In this document: piece after piece, positions 20,567-34,200 of the stretch
Layout: each line of letters starts with the position of its first letter
Numbering within the stretch: the stretch's first letter is position 1
Source of the DNA: Humulus lupulus
Lineage: Eukaryota > Streptophyta > Magnoliopsida > Rosales > Cannabaceae
Direction: 5' to 3'
Length of the DNA: 64,000 nucleotides
Assembly (NCBI RefSeq): GCF_963169125.1
Contig: NC_084801.1
Location: 78,123,696 to 78,187,695 of the forward strand
Position numbers and translations under genes: made by a program
The notes under the pieces: model-generated
What the model was told of the DNA's origin: nothing
Database searches by the model: none
The model's input: the letters and a program-made list of their open reading frames with translations, nothing else

Positions 20567-23500
20567 GCCAGATGCGGCTCGATGAAATTATTGAATGCCT
20601 TGAAAGCCAGCCCTCAAACACAAGCAGATGCCAGATGTTCATGGACCTCATCCTCAACGGAACGAAGATGACGACATTGGTGGACACAGGGGCATCTCAT
20701 AATTTCTTATCAACCCATGTAGCAAAGAGCGTTGGGGTAAAGCTTACTCATGAAGGCGGTGCACTGAAGATGGTAAATTCAGGGCCAATCCCAATAACTG
20801 GCGTTGCCAACGGTGTTGAGACCAGTCTTGGTGAATGGACTGGTCGGACTAATTGGACAGTGGTGAACATGGACGACTACAACGTTGTCTTAGGGATGGA
20901 ATTCTTCGATCAAACGAAGGCCATCCTCATTCCCTATGCCAATCAAGTATGCATCTCTGATGGTGCAAGTTCGTGTGTTGTATCTACCCGAACAGCCACG
21001 GAAATTGAACAGCGAGCGTTGTCCGTCCTTCAATTCAAGCGAGGAATGCACCAAGAGGGTGTGAGTTACCATGCTATACTGAAGGAGTTTGATGATGATG
21101 TGTTATCAGCCCTGACGGTGAAACTCGATGAAGTACAAAGAGTACTAAATGAGTTTGAGGATGTGATGCCAGATGCCTTGCCTAGTCAGCTACCCCCTCG
21201 GCGTGGTGTGGACCACGAGAACGAGCTAGAAGCTGGCACCGAGCCACCCGCGATGTGTCCTTATCGGATGGCTCCACTAGAGTTAGCCGAATTGCGTAGC
21301 TAGTTGAAGGAGTTGCTCGATGCTGGCTTAATGAGACCCTCTAAGGTACCCTTTGGGGTGCCTGTGCTGTTCCAGAAGAAGAAGAACGGGAGCCTTCCTA
21401 TGTACATTGACTATAGGGCGCTTAACAAGATTACCATCAAGAATAAGTACCCAATCCCGCTTATCACAGACTTGTTTGACCAATTGAGGAATGCTCAGTT
21501 CTTCACAAAGCTTGATCTTCGCTCGGGCTACTATCAAGTAAGGATCAAGGAAGGCGACGAATCGGAGACCACTTGCGCGACTCGGTATGGCTCTTATGAA
21601 TACTTGGTGATGCCCTTCGGTCTTACCAATGCCCCGACAACGTTCTGCATCCTTATGAATAAGGTATTCCAAGATTACCTTGATAAGTTCATTGTTGTCT
21701 ATTTGGATGATATAGTCATATATAGCAACAATCTGGAAGAGCACATCGACCACTTGAAGTTAGCTTTTGCCTTGTTGAGAGAAAATAACCTCTTTGTCAA
21801 AAGAGAAAAGTGCGCCTTTGCAAGCAATGAAGTAATGTTCTTGGGTCACAAAATCAGAGATGGAATTCTGATGATTGATGGGACCAAGGTGTTGGCTATC
21901 CGAGATTGGGAACCCCAGAAGAAAGTCCCCGAACTAAGGTCCTTCCTTGGTTTGGTGAACTACTATCGGTGATTCATTAAAAGCTACTCTGCCCGAGCAG
22001 CTAGATTGACCTATATGCTCAAGAAAAACAAACCTTGGGTATGGGACACTCCTTGCCAAAGCGCGTTCGATGATTTGAAGGAAGCGGTGGCTGTTGAACC
22101 TTGGCTGGTCCTGCCTGATTGAACAAAGCCCTTTGAGGTGCACACGGATGCATCCGACTTTGCTATAGGAGGAGTCTTAATGCAAAACAACAGACCGGTT
22201 GCCTTTGAAAGCCACAAGCTCAACGAGACCGAGCGGCGGTACACGGTCTAGGAAAAGGAGATGACGACTGTGATTCATTGTTTGAGAGTATGGCACCATT
22301 ATCTCCTTAGATCCTTCTTTATTGTCATGACGGACAACATAGCCACAAGTTACTTTTAGGCTCAGAAGAAGTTGAGCCCGAAGCAAGCTCGGTGGCAAGA
22401 CTTCCTTGCTGAGTTTCATTACTCATTAGAGTATAAACCGGGGAAAGTAAACGTTGTCGTGGATGCACTGAGCAGGAAAGCATCTCTTGCTGCACTCAGT
22501 CGACCACTGACTACTCTTGTGGCTAGTATAAAAGAAGGCTTGACACATGATCCTTTGGCCAAAAGCTTGATTACCATGGTAGAGGAAGGGAAGACTCAGA
22601 AATTCTTGCTGAATGATGGGTTACTCTATGTTAAGAGTAACCGAATATATGTCCTTAAGTTTGTTAGTCTTCAGAGGGAGCTCATCAAGGAATTCCATGA
22701 TTCCTTATGGGCTAGGCATCCAGGAATGAAGCTCACTCTAGCGCTCATTAAGGCGATTTACTACTGGCCTCAACTTCGGGACGATGTTGAAGCTTACGTT
22801 AGCACTTGTCTTATCTGCCAACAAGACAAACCAGAACAGCGCGCACCAGGCGGGTTACTGGTCCCTTTGCCCATTCCTGAGAAACCATGGGAAAGTTTAT
22901 CTATGGATTTCATTACTGGTTTTCCAAAGTCAGATGGCTGTGTGAGCATAATGGTGATTGTTGATCGATTCAACAAGTACTCAACCTTTGTCCCGGCCCC
23001 GACCGATTGTAGAGCAGAAGTAACATCGAGGCTATTTCTAAAGAACATCGTGAAGTTTTGGGGGATACCCTCAAGTATCATAAGTGATAGAGATCCTCGT
23101 TTCACTGGGTGCTTTTGGACAGAGTTGTTTAAGCTCCTTTGTACTGACTTAAACTTCTCTACTTCGTTTCACCCTCAAACCGACAGACAGACTGAGAGGG
23201 TGAATGCTTTGGTTGAGTTATATCTAAGACACTATGTTAGTGCCAATCAGAAAAATTGGGTAAGTCTGCTTGATGTTGCCCAGTTTTCATAAAACCTGCA
23301 ACGAAGCGAGTCCACCAACAAAAGCCCCTTTGAGTTGGTCATTGGGATGCAACCTCAAACGCCTCATGCCTTAGTCACAAGATATGATGGGCAGAGTCCC
23401 GCGACGTTTAGGTTTGCGAAGAACTAGAGTGAACAAGCCGAGTTGGCTAGGGCTCACCTAATGAGAGCCCAAAAGCGGATGAAGAAGTGGGCGGATAAGA

Positions 23501-23985
23501 AGAGAAGGCAAGTCGAGTTCCAAGAGGGTGATCTGGTCTTGGTGAAGATGTTTCCACAACAGTTCAAAGCCTTGCATAAATTCCACAAAGCTTTGGTACG
23601 GAAATATGAAGGCCCATTCCCAGTGCTCTGGAGGATAGGCCAAGTTGCCTACAAACTTCAGCTGCCTCCACAACTAAAGATTCATCCGGTATTCCACGTA
23701 AGTATGCTGAAGCCTTATCATGGTGACGAAGAAGACCCCGAACGGGGAGTGTCCGAAAGAGCCCCTACGGCAATGACTACTTCTTATGATAAGGAAGAAG
23801 AGTGTGAGTTGGCCGACAGAGAAATTCAGAAAAAGAGGATCCCCAGATACACTAAATACTTGATTAAGTGGAAGAACTTGCCAGACGAAGAGGCGAGTTG
23901 GGAACCAGAGTCTCTACTTTGGAAATTCAGAGATCACATCCTACGTTATAAGGATGGTGATACGACGAGGACGTCGCAGACATAA
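20563..23985 (+). pseudogene. pol: Element D pol (PR-RT-RH-IN-chromodomain), broken by stops
   Basis: All domains stay in one frame. Protease DTGASHNFLS is near 20683. The reverse transcriptase has KLDLRSGYYQVRI and the catalytic YLDD at 21700-21711. RNase H has VHTDASDFAIGGVLM. The integrase zinc finger has CLICQQDK and its core has SMDFITGFP, ISDRDPRFTGCFW and DRQTERVNALVE. A chromodomain follows (PRYTKYLIKWKNLPDEEASW, about 23840-23910). Stops include codons at 21301 (TAG), 21970 (TGA), 22120 (TGA), 22249 (TAG), 22357 (TAG), 23290 (TAA) and 23425 (TAG). No frameshift is needed. The frame differs from gag by one base. Confidence 0.88.
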
Positions 23986-23996
23986 GTGGGGGAGGG
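23984..23996 (+). other. Polypurine tract of element D
   Basis: AAGTGGGGGAGGG directly before the 3' LTR, overlapping the pol stop codon. Confidence 0.88.
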
Positions 23997-24586
23997 TGCT
24001 ACGTCCCGCGCATGGGACGCACGGACGGATACACGCATGGGGCGCACGGGCGCACAGCCTCGGCCTGCCTTCGACGTGTTCGCGCCTGGGGGCCTAAGCG
24101 CATTGGCGCTGCGTGAGTGGCTGACGGATGGGCCGCGTGGCCCATGGGTGATCCGAGTGTCCTTGGGCAGTTTGGGGTAACTTAGCTTAGATGTATTCCT
24201 CCTCCTTAAGTAACTTAGCATAAAGGGTTTACTCCCTAATGGGCCAGCCATTTAAGTCATGGGACTTGTCCATATTCTTTTTGTAGATATTTTAATGGGA
24301 ATGAATGGTGGGGGGCTTGCCACTTGTCGACCTAGGGTGTTCTCTAGTTTCCTATATAAAGGGTGAAGCCCTCACTTGTTTAGGTGCTGCCATTACATTT
24401 CTCTATACTTGTAACCCAAATTTTATACATAAAAAGCACAGATTCTTTGTACCTTGTTGCCTTGTTCTTTTCGTTAGTTGCTACACTCTTTCTAGTGGTT
24501 GTTATTAACCACTCCCAAAGGCTGACTTTGCCGACGGACTGGTGAAGTGCCGCACTCCCCAACCTCGGAGGGTTCAGAGCGTTTCA
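23997..24586 (+). repeat. 3' LTR of element D (590 bp)
   Basis: Same ends as 18699-19283, with small indels in the GC-rich start. Its TATA box is near 24353. Confidence 0.9.
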
Positions 24587-25679
24587 TCTAGCTCTCTCGT
24601 CTAGGGGATATGGGCCACGACGCGCCTCAACCTTCGTCGTGGTGCCTGGGAAAAATTCTAGGCTCCCCGAGCCTCGGAGCTCATGCAAGTCGTGGCACCT
24701 GAAGAATAGGGCCAAAACGCAAGCCTCAAAACCCAGAAATCCCACAATTTTTCTACATTTTTCCACAAGCCTAAACCACTAAATCACACCCCAAACAACA
24801 TCTAAACCTAGAATTTAGTGTAGAAGTCATAACCAAGCAACCTAATCAGTATAAACACCTCAAAATTATCCCATATGCTCATCGAAAACCCACAAACCAG
24901 TCCAAAGTTCTAAACCTCATGCAAGCATATGGATCACAGCAGAATTAAACAGAAAAGCATCAAAATGAAACCTTGACCTCAATGAAAATTTGACCTTAGC
25001 TAAATCTCAAGCACTTCAAGCTTCCAATACTTCAATTCCCAACCCAAAATTCTGAGCTGCACCACCAACATTTCCAAAAACTCTCTAAGCCACCACGAGA
25101 GAGTGTGCACTGAAGAGGGAGAAAAAGAAAGGCTAAGAATATGGTATTGTGTTCTGGTCACTTCATGCTGGTCTATCCAAAGCGATCACTTGCCTCAAAG
25201 TGACCTAAATTCCCCTTTGACTAACACTTTCCCTTTAACGCCCCCAAAGCAATATCGTCATTTGCCACATCCCTCTAGTTCCTTGAGTGTTCCTATAATT
25301 CCCCATTTAACCCCCACCATACTTAAACAATCATTAAATCACTACCTGTTACCCAGTAATCCCAATCAAATAATATATTCCCAAACTACCCCTAGGCTCA
25401 CCCCGAGCCGGTATTCGACCCCATTGTGACTATTTAGCTATTCCTCTCCCTGGGAACACACATCACAAATATATCACCACAATCTTGTCTTATTAGGCAA
25501 CATATATATAATTTGCATTTATGGCCTCAGTGGGCCAAAGATAAAATTATGCCCTTATTAACCAAAATGGGCCCACATGCTTATTTAATTCACATAAACA
25601 TGCATTTCTAATTACATAATCATTTGATACATCAATTATTGCCCTCCCGGCATGCTAATCAAGGCACTAAGCCCTAAGA
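24587..25679 (-). repeat. LTR of element E, right part
   Basis: Resumes the LTR cut at 18698. It carries the family's 3'-side blocks (GCCTCAGTGGGCCAAA, GGGCCCACATGC, CCCGGCATGCTAATCAAGG) but stops at CCCTAAGAC. The last roughly 30 bp of LTR, the polypurine tract and the end of pol have been deleted. Confidence 0.75.
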
Positions 25680-26138
25680 CAAAGGAAATGGTCTTCTCCC
25701 GCCAAACTTTATCTTTTCGGTCAATAATCTAAACCGACTTCTCCCCATAAGACAAATGTTGATCTAGCTCCAGGTTCTCATAACATAGCACATGCGTAGA
25801 ATCCGATACATACTTCTAGAGTAAGGACACATGAAATACGTTGTGAACCCATGATATGGTCGAAGGCATTGCCAATTTGTAGGCTACTTCTCCAACACGT
25901 TCCAGAATATTAAAGGGGCCAACAAACCTAGGGCTTCAATTGCCTCTCATTCCAAATCATTTCACCCCTCTCAAGGGAGAAACTATAAGAAACACATGAT
26001 CACCGACTTGAAATTCTACGCTCCTGTGTCTCAAGTCTGAGTAACTCTTCTGCCGACTCTGGGGGGCAAGCATTTGAGCTATAATCTTCTTAATCGCCTC
26101 AATGGTCCTCTGAATAGCCTCAGGACCTAAATACTTTC
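25680..26138 (-). pseudogene. pol: Element E integrase C-terminus
   Basis: Reads as degraded integrase tail on the minus strand (VEFQVGDHVFLIVSPLRGVK), with stops. The solo LTR F cuts it at 26138, and integrase continues at 28459 after the duplicated CTTTC. Confidence 0.75.
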
Positions 26139-28453
26139 TATAACGCCCTACTGCCTTAGAGTCGTTACTAAGTGAGTTTAAAATGTGCAATTAACTCGCT
26201 AAACGAGGTTTTTAGAACGAAAGTGTGATTAAACAAAAAGTGAAGGATGTAATCTTTAAAAGTACTCTATTTCATTGAAAATTCCAAGAGTCTAACATTT
26301 GGGATCCCAAAATAAGGTTTATAAAATATTTACAACTCAAAATAAGTTTACAGATAACTAACTATCAAAATCACAGTTTAATACAGCCATTTCTCAAAAT
26401 GCCCCCAACCAAAGCAGTCGGGCAGGCCAAACATGTACGCGCCGCCCCACGCTCTCCGTACTCATGGCTGGTTGACTTTTTCCTTGCCCTTACCTGCAAC
26501 ACAGAGCACCCATGAGCCGAAGCTCAGCAAGAAAACTTACACAGCACATAACATATGCATATCATATAACCATTACGATAGATAATTCATAGATAAACAG
26601 ATAGTCCATCAGATTAAACACATATACGGCCATGCCGTCCCAGAAGCATTACCAAAACCTGGGATCTTGGTCCTCACCGTAAGGATATCCCATGTATCCA
26701 TTGGGGTCTCACCATGGTGGTATGCACTCTGCGTGCCAAATGTTACTCTCGGCCCCACTGCCGTTCTCAGCCTTCGCCGTTCTTGGCCCTTTGCCGTTCC
26801 CGGCTCCTTGCCATTCTCGGCTCCTTTGCCGTTCATTCAACTATAACCACATATAGCTTAACTCAAAAAACATTCAATCATATAACAATTCAATAAAGGC
26901 TACACCCTAACATGTAATACAATCTAGGGCCGTGCCCTGCAACAATACTATGGGCCCATGCCCTGCTTTACGGGTACTACAGTTTTCTTACCTGTGTCCC
27001 GAGCTTCTCAATGCACCACAGTCACGAGCACGGTCCTCTATCCCGAGCCTCTCTGAAAACCTAGTCACAACACATATAAAACACTCTTTAATACTAACCA
27101 ACCCAAAACCACTTCCCGGGACCAGAAATGGCCTAGCACCGCGGCGCCCAACAAGGAGGGCCGCGGTGCCCAGAAACTCCTCTGCTGCCTGATGCAGCCT
27201 TGCACCGCGACACCAAAGAACAGGGCCGCGGCGCCCCTTAGTGAACCCAGAAATCTGAGTTTTTCCCTACATTTTCCCCGAGCCAAAACACTCCCAATTC
27301 AACCCCAATGCATACCTAAACCTCAAAATCAATCCAAAACCTCAAATAAACCATCTAACAACCTATAAACACCAACAACAAGCATAAACACATAATCACT
27401 CCCGTAAATCACACTTTGATTTCAAATCTCAGAAGTTTAAACCAGTGAACCAGAAACTTAAACCAAAGCATACAAAACTTAAACCATGCTTCAAATTTCT
27501 TAAACCACAATAGAAACAAACCTCAAAATTGCATAGAATCCTTACCTCAAGTGGAGAGTTCAACCTTAAGCTTCCCTGATTCCAGCTTCAAGCTAAACCC
27601 TCTGGTTTCTCAAACTGAATTCTCAAGCAAACCAGCCACAAACCATCTTTCAATTTCCAACCTAAATTCTATAAGAACTTGCAAAGACACAGAGATTTCA
27701 GAGATGAAACTTTTCTCTGACCAATCTTGATTTCTGTTTGGCTTCAATTGCCTCAAACCACCTTGATTCTTCGCCTAAGTCCCAAAATTCCCAACTCCCT
27801 TCCTTTCTTCCTTTTTTCCCTTAATTCTCCTTTACTTTCAGCAAAAACTGAATTGCCTAAGTGAAAAAACGTAAATGATCTTTCCCTCAGCAGAAGTTTC
27901 TAAGTCCCTGCCAAAAGACCACTTTTCCCTTCCATCTAATTCCCCTTCTAAGTAAACCTCAAGGACATCCTAGACATTTCACATTCCTTACAAATCTACC
28001 ATTTTCCTCACCTAAAATCGTTACTATCAATAGTTGCCAATGGTCACTCAAGTTACTCAATTACCATTAACCATAACTCATTAATTCTCAAACTCAATTT
28101 ATAAAATCCCCAAACTACCCCTAGGCTCCTCCCGAGCCGGGTATTTGATCCCGTTCTGACGTTTAAACTAATTAGTTCCCAGGACCGTGTCGGCACGTGC
28201 ATCACAATAGTATCACCACCCACACGTGGTATTAATCACATAACACAATTATTACATTTATGCCCTCAGCGGGCTAAAATTACCATTTCACCCCTAACAT
28301 ACAAATGGGGCCCACATGCATATTTATACCACCCAAACAAGCATTCTAATCACATATTCATTCAAATTCATATATTAACATGTTAATTCACTTATTGTCC
28401 TCCAGGCACGCTAATCAAGGTCCTAAACCTTATTAGCGAATTGGGGTGTTACA
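26139..28453 (-). repeat. Solo LTR F (2315 bp) with perfect target duplication
   Basis: Starts TATAACGCCCTACTGCC (the expected TG is TA here) and ends GGGTGTTACA. CTTTC flanks both sides (26134-26138 and 28454-28458). No internal region remains, so this is the product of LTR-LTR recombination. It lies in the integrase gene of element E. Donor-like motifs are near 26489 and 26988. Confidence 0.9.
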
Positions 28454-28458
28454 CTTTC

Positions 28459-29520
28459 TCTCACACATCTCATCCCAATGGATGGACGATCTGCACTTCC
28501 TCCCATATAAGATTTCATACAATGCCACTCCGCTAGTCGCCTGCCTAATAGCTATTATTGTACGAAAACTCAATCAAAGGGAGATAATTACTCCAAGATC
28601 CCCCACAATCTAGCACACAGGCCCAGAACATATTATCTAGTATCTGAATTTTCCTCTCACACTGTCCATCCGCCTGAGGATGATAAGCAGTACTAAATCA
28701 CAACTATGTGCCCATAGCCTTCTACAGGCTCTACCAATACTTGGAAGTGAAGTTAGGATCCCTATCAAATACTATCGACCTTAGAGCCCTATGTAGTCGC
28801 ACAATTTCCTTCACATATAACTTAGCATACTGCTCTACTATATAATCTATCTTAACAAGCAAAAAGTGGGCTGATTTGGTGTACCTATCCACAATCAACC
28901 ACACATTATCATACTGTCGTACAATCTTCGATAATCCAACCACGAAGTCCATGGTGATATCTTCCCATTTCCACTCCAGAATCCCTAAAGGCTGTAGCAA
29001 CCCTCCTGGCCTTTAATGTTCAGCCTTCACTTGTTTACAAGTCAAACATTTGGCCACATAGTCTACCACATCCCTCTTCATTCCCGACCACCAATATAGA
29101 GTTATAAAGTCTTGGTACATCTTCGTCATACCCAGATGTAAGGAGTAGGAAGTTGTATGAGACTTATCTATTATCTCTTGCTGGTTACTGAAATTCTTTG
29201 GAACGCAAATTCGACCCTTAAAACTCAATAAACCCAACTCTAAAATTGAAAAGTCCTTAGCCACTCCAGCTAAGGCATTCTCTGTGTGTCTCTTCAGTCA
29301 TGGATCCTACTTCTACACTTCCTTGATTCTCTCAAGTAGCATGGATGGAAGTGTAATATTGGCTAGCTAACCAAATACTAATTCAATTCCTATCCTGGTC
29401 ATCTCTTCGGCTAACCTCTATGATATTTGTCTCAAACTAAATAACTGTCCTTTCCCTTTCGACTCAATGCGTCGGCCACCACATTGGCCTTCCTAGAATG
29501 GTATAGAACATCACAGTTGT
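28459..29520 (-). pseudogene. pol: Element E integrase and RNase H/integrase linker
   Basis: Minus strand: the HHCC zinc finger region (DKSHTTSYSLH, CLTCKQVKAEH) is followed by the core (ITMDFVVGLSK, VDRYTKSAHF, VFDRDPNFTSKYW). Many stops, with some stretches (29013-29264, 28731-29000) still open. The catalytic SD of the DDE motif is FD here. Element G interrupts at 29520. Confidence 0.8.
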
Positions 29521-31246
29521 TGTAACGCCCTACTTCCATAGAGTCATTACCATGTGATTTATAAATGTGCCATTAGCTCGCTAATCGAGGTTTTAGGTTA
29601 AAAAGTTTGATTGAATAAAGATAAAGACTCATTTAATAAACATTAATTACAAAAAGTTGGTATTTCATAGAAATTCGTAAAAATGTTACATCGGGATCCC
29701 AAACAATATAGTCGACCTAAGCAACAAAACCGAACATTTACCACGTGTTCCTAAAAATAATCCCCTGTCGTGGTGGCCAGGTAGGCCAAACATGTACACA
29801 CCGCTCTATTCCCTCCAACTCATGGTTGTTCGACCCAATTTCCCAGCTCTTACCTGCACCACAGAGCACCAGTGAGCCGAGGTCCAGCAAGAGCAACAAA
29901 CAAACTCAATCAGAGCAACAAACAAATACTAGAACCTACTAGCATGCACAACGACACAACATTAGAACAACTCAAAAGCACAATGGAATATCATCCTAAC
30001 GGTACAACAGTACAATAACCCAATACAGTAAGATAACACAACAACATAATAATACAACATATATTAACACAACAGCTCAATACCACAACAACATATAACT
30101 AACCAGCCGACAGGCTAAACACATAGCGGCCATGCCGTCCCAGGCGCTTTACCAGGCCCTGGGTTCGCAGTCTCCGCCGAGAGGATGACTCTAGCATCAT
30201 AGGAGGGTCTCGCCCAAATGGCTTGCACTACGCATGCTCAATGTCATTCCCGGCCCCTTGCCGCTCCCAGCTTTGCACTCCACATGCCCAACGTCGTTCC
30301 CTGCCCCTTGTCTCTCCCGGCTGTTGCCGATCCCGGATCTTGCTGCTCCCAGCTCTTGCCGATCAATCACAACCACGTGTTTGACACAAAATTTATAAGC
30401 AACACATACATCATAGCACACCACATAGCTCTCAGGTACAAAAAGTTCTCTTACCTGTTTCCCAAGCTATCTAAGCACCGTAATCCCGAGCACAGTCCTC
30501 TAACACAAGCCTCATTGAAAACCTTTGTGATAGTTTCGGCATAAACTATTTCCTTAACTCCTCAAGCTTGAACTCCAATAATCCTCAGCAAAAATCCTCA
30601 AGACTTCTCCAAAATTCCCAAGGTCCCAAGTGATAAAAATGAGAACAGAATGAGAGAGACAGCTGAGAGAGACTATCTACTTTTGCTTCTTCTTTCTTTT
30701 CCTTTCCAAAATGTATTAGAGACTAAGTGTAACCCCAGCTGCCACCAAGGATACCCTTGAATCCATTCAAAACCCTTTAATGCAACCAAGGGAATTTTTG
30801 TCAATCGCCAAATCTCGCCAATACCTCGAGATTACTACCCATAGCTAAATTACTACTACCCATTACTCAATAAACCTCGAACACGTATAGCATTCCCAAA
30901 ATACCCCTAGGCTCCTCCCGAGCCGGGTATTTGACCCCGTTGTCACTTTCAAGCCAAATTGCTCCTTAGGACCGTCTCGAATTGTGCATCACAAATATAT
31001 CACCAGTCACTCGTGGTATCAATCACAATATGCACAAATATTGCATTTATGCCCTCAATAGGCTAAAAATTACAAGTATGCCCCTAATAGCCAAATGGAG
31101 CCCACATGCATATTTAATTCGCCTAAACATGCATTTCTAATCACATAATCTTCAAATTCACATATTAACATGATTAAATCAATTATTTCCCTCCAGGCAC
31201 GCTAATCAAGGCCCTAAGCCTTATTAGCAAAATTTGGGACGCTACA
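29521..31246 (-). repeat. 3' LTR of element G (1726 bp)
   Basis: TGTAACGCCC...GGGACGCTACA. Donor-like motifs near 29850 and 30451. Confidence 0.88.
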
Positions 31247-34200
31247 ACTATCCCTTCCTTATCAGAATTTCATCATTGAAATATATGCACATACTCGGGA
31301 CAATAATCCAACAAACCTGACTATAGCCCCAGAATCAGGTCCTCTGCTTTGTCACTACTTGCAACATTCTCACAAGAATAATAATCTTAATTTGTAAGAC
31401 TTCCTCTCTTTTATCAATAATTCCACTAACTTTTCTGACACAATAAGTTCCACTAAATTTCTAAGGTCTCCTTACCCAATCAGGGGTTGTACTTGTCACC
31501 CCTTTCTTCAACATTGGTAGCAGCAACATCTCGTAAGCCTCTACCCGTATTGGGGTAAGGCCACTATAGGCCCCTTGCCTAATCCCTATTAGGATTACAC
31601 AAACATAAATGAACTCATCTTTTCTTCCTGAGTTATCGTATCCTTGTGAGTTCATAATACATGGAGGACACAAAGTTCTCAATCCTGGAACTCCTCGTTC
31701 CCGTATCTAAACTTGCAAACTCGTATGTCCTTGTAATAACGCAGGCACTCCTGCCGTCAACGTTCTTAATAATTTCACTGGTCCTTTGAGCCATTTCTAA
31801 ACTAGGGTACTTCCTATCCTTAAGTTCACTTTCCGAAGTAAGTACTTCTCATTCCTTGTTTCAAATTATTCTACTCAGTGTCACCCTGCGACCCCCTTTT
31901 TTCAAGAAACTGAGAGTCCATGGGTTCCAATCTGACACTATCACCCTTGGTGTCCAATGGAGATGTAAGGTCTCCTCTCGTACCTATTCCCTCTTTCATA
32001 CCTCACTCACACACACCATGGTGTGCCAATCAAATAGGTCAAATCACAACTTTCACATTTACTCACCACGTTTGTATCCCAAGGTGGTCCACCCCAAGAG
32101 TTCGTAATTATATCCCTTACTACTAACTCCAAGATACATTAGAATCATAATAGTCCTTCGGGCCTCTGAATTTTATTATCTCTAGTTTATTAAACGATGA
32201 GGTCGTGTACCTCCCAATATACAAAGTGTAGTCTCAGCACCCATTCAACATCCTGGATGTAATAATCGTAAAGGGTGATTTAAGGTTCATTCCACATCTT
32301 CCCCTCAATGCCAGTATCCTTCGGATCACTCATCTGATCCGCATAACATAACTCATCTTTCCCAAAGTAGTAGGATTCTTAACCTTTCCTTCAGATCCTC
32401 TTCTTGTGTTTCACTGTTCATTCACAAAAATATATTTTCCAATTATCAACCGTAAGTTCCAAATCAAACTCAGTCATTTCTTCTTTCTAACAGTGGTTAA
32501 CCAGCATGACTATTAGCTTGCCACCCACTGTGAGGTGCAAACGATCCCTCTTTCAGTTACACACGACGTACCTTAACTCATAACATACTTCACCGGAATG
32601 CCATATTCTAAGCAAGGATGATGTGTGTCACATTGTTCTCCTGTACCAGTTTATACATACAAACTCTAATACCGTGACATGTGAATCAATCTTTATACAA
32701 ACTTCTGAAAATCCAGTAGACAACCATCGATTCAGATCAACTTTATGTTCCCGTGTTACCTCAGTCAAAGTATAGATTCGTTCGAAGATGCCTCTGTAGT
32801 AGTCGATATGTCCCTCTAGTTTCGCTATGGTTTTTGCCCCTAAGGCGTTCCTTTAGTATTTTCCTTACGGTTTCCATCTTAATTACCTCATACATGATCC
32901 CATTACTTCCCATAACATGACCTTGAACATCTTCTGGAGAAATTAGCACTTGTCCCTCTTGGAACATTACCTGTAACCCTATTTCCTTAGCCTTGGTACT
33001 ATCAATAAATGTGTTATTAGTGTTCTGTTTCTAGCTGGGAGTAGTCTGAAACATCCTTGATCAATTTGAATATGACTCATCAACATCATCCCTATGCTCT
33101 CTGGTTAACGAACTTACCTGGGCCGCAGAAGCATTGGTTATCCTACTTAGTGCAAGAGGAAATTCTTGAAACATCTCTTGTCTTGATCCTCAACTGAGTA
33201 ATTCTTGAAAACATTGTCCTATCCTTGCATTCAGGTAATGAAATCTTTATTCTAGGAAATGGATACCTATTCCCAACAATCACTTCCATGACTATTTATA
33301 TGCGATACATATCCTCGTAGACTTGGCCCTTTTCTTGTCAAACCGTATTGGCGTGTCCCATGATAAGATGCTTCGTCTGAACAACCCTGAAGTCGAACAC
33401 TTCTTCTACTGAACCTTAATTCTTCCTGCTGAACTAGTACCATTCTTCATAATATCCAAGATACCGCTTCTATCTCTGCCTTAATTTCGTTACACGCTCA
33501 ACTCCCTAAATGCAATAATTATCCCATTGAATCCTCCAGAACCCATCTAGAACCTTACCAGCTGATCCGGAATTCATCTGGTCTAACTGATATAACCTCA
33601 GTAGTATTTTCCTCAATAGCTAGGCACCCTGCAACTGCAACTGGGTCCTTTCCTTTTAAACTCAGAAGTCACAATCTTAATTTTCAATCCATGGTTGTCC
33701 CTTATTTGACCAGCAAATCCACACTAAAGATCACCTCGTATACATCATAGAACCAGCTCAATCAATAACTACAAATTTTCCAGGTAGATGATAAAATTTT
33801 GAGCCCCATGGCATAACAACCATATTGCATGCACCACCAATCGATGTCTCCCCCAAGAGATACGTAGCACCCAAATTCAATCAGCTTACTTTATAAACAG
33901 AACAAAAACTAAAACATTAACGGGTCGCCACCTCGAGACAATCACTCGAACTGGAAAAGGGTTATCTTTATTCTTTAGTTCTTTCGTCATTATCTTCGGG
34001 CAATTCTCCTTGATGTGCCCTACCATCATTTATTGATAACATGCCTTCGTTCGGCATTCTCCCACATGGCGTCTCATGCGCCTAGAGCATACCATGTAAC
34101 CCCTCCAGACCTCACTGTTGTCCTAATGACCGCCTTGAACAGTATGAAATCTCTTGTCAGGACTAGGAGTAATAGAACCATCAAAGGTCTTTCACTTTTA

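Larger units (their letters stand above)
18699..24586 (+). mobile_element. Element D: Galadriel-like Ty3/gypsy chromovirus, complete structure
   Basis: LTRs 18699-19283 and 23997-24586 (TGCTACGTCCC...TCA) flank a plus-strand body. The primer-binding site, gag, pol with a C-terminal chromodomain and polypurine tract are in order. TCTA flanks both sides (18695-18698, 24587-24590); the fifth base differs (C left, G right). It sits in the LTR of element E, in the opposite orientation. Coding regions contain many stops. Confidence 0.88.
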
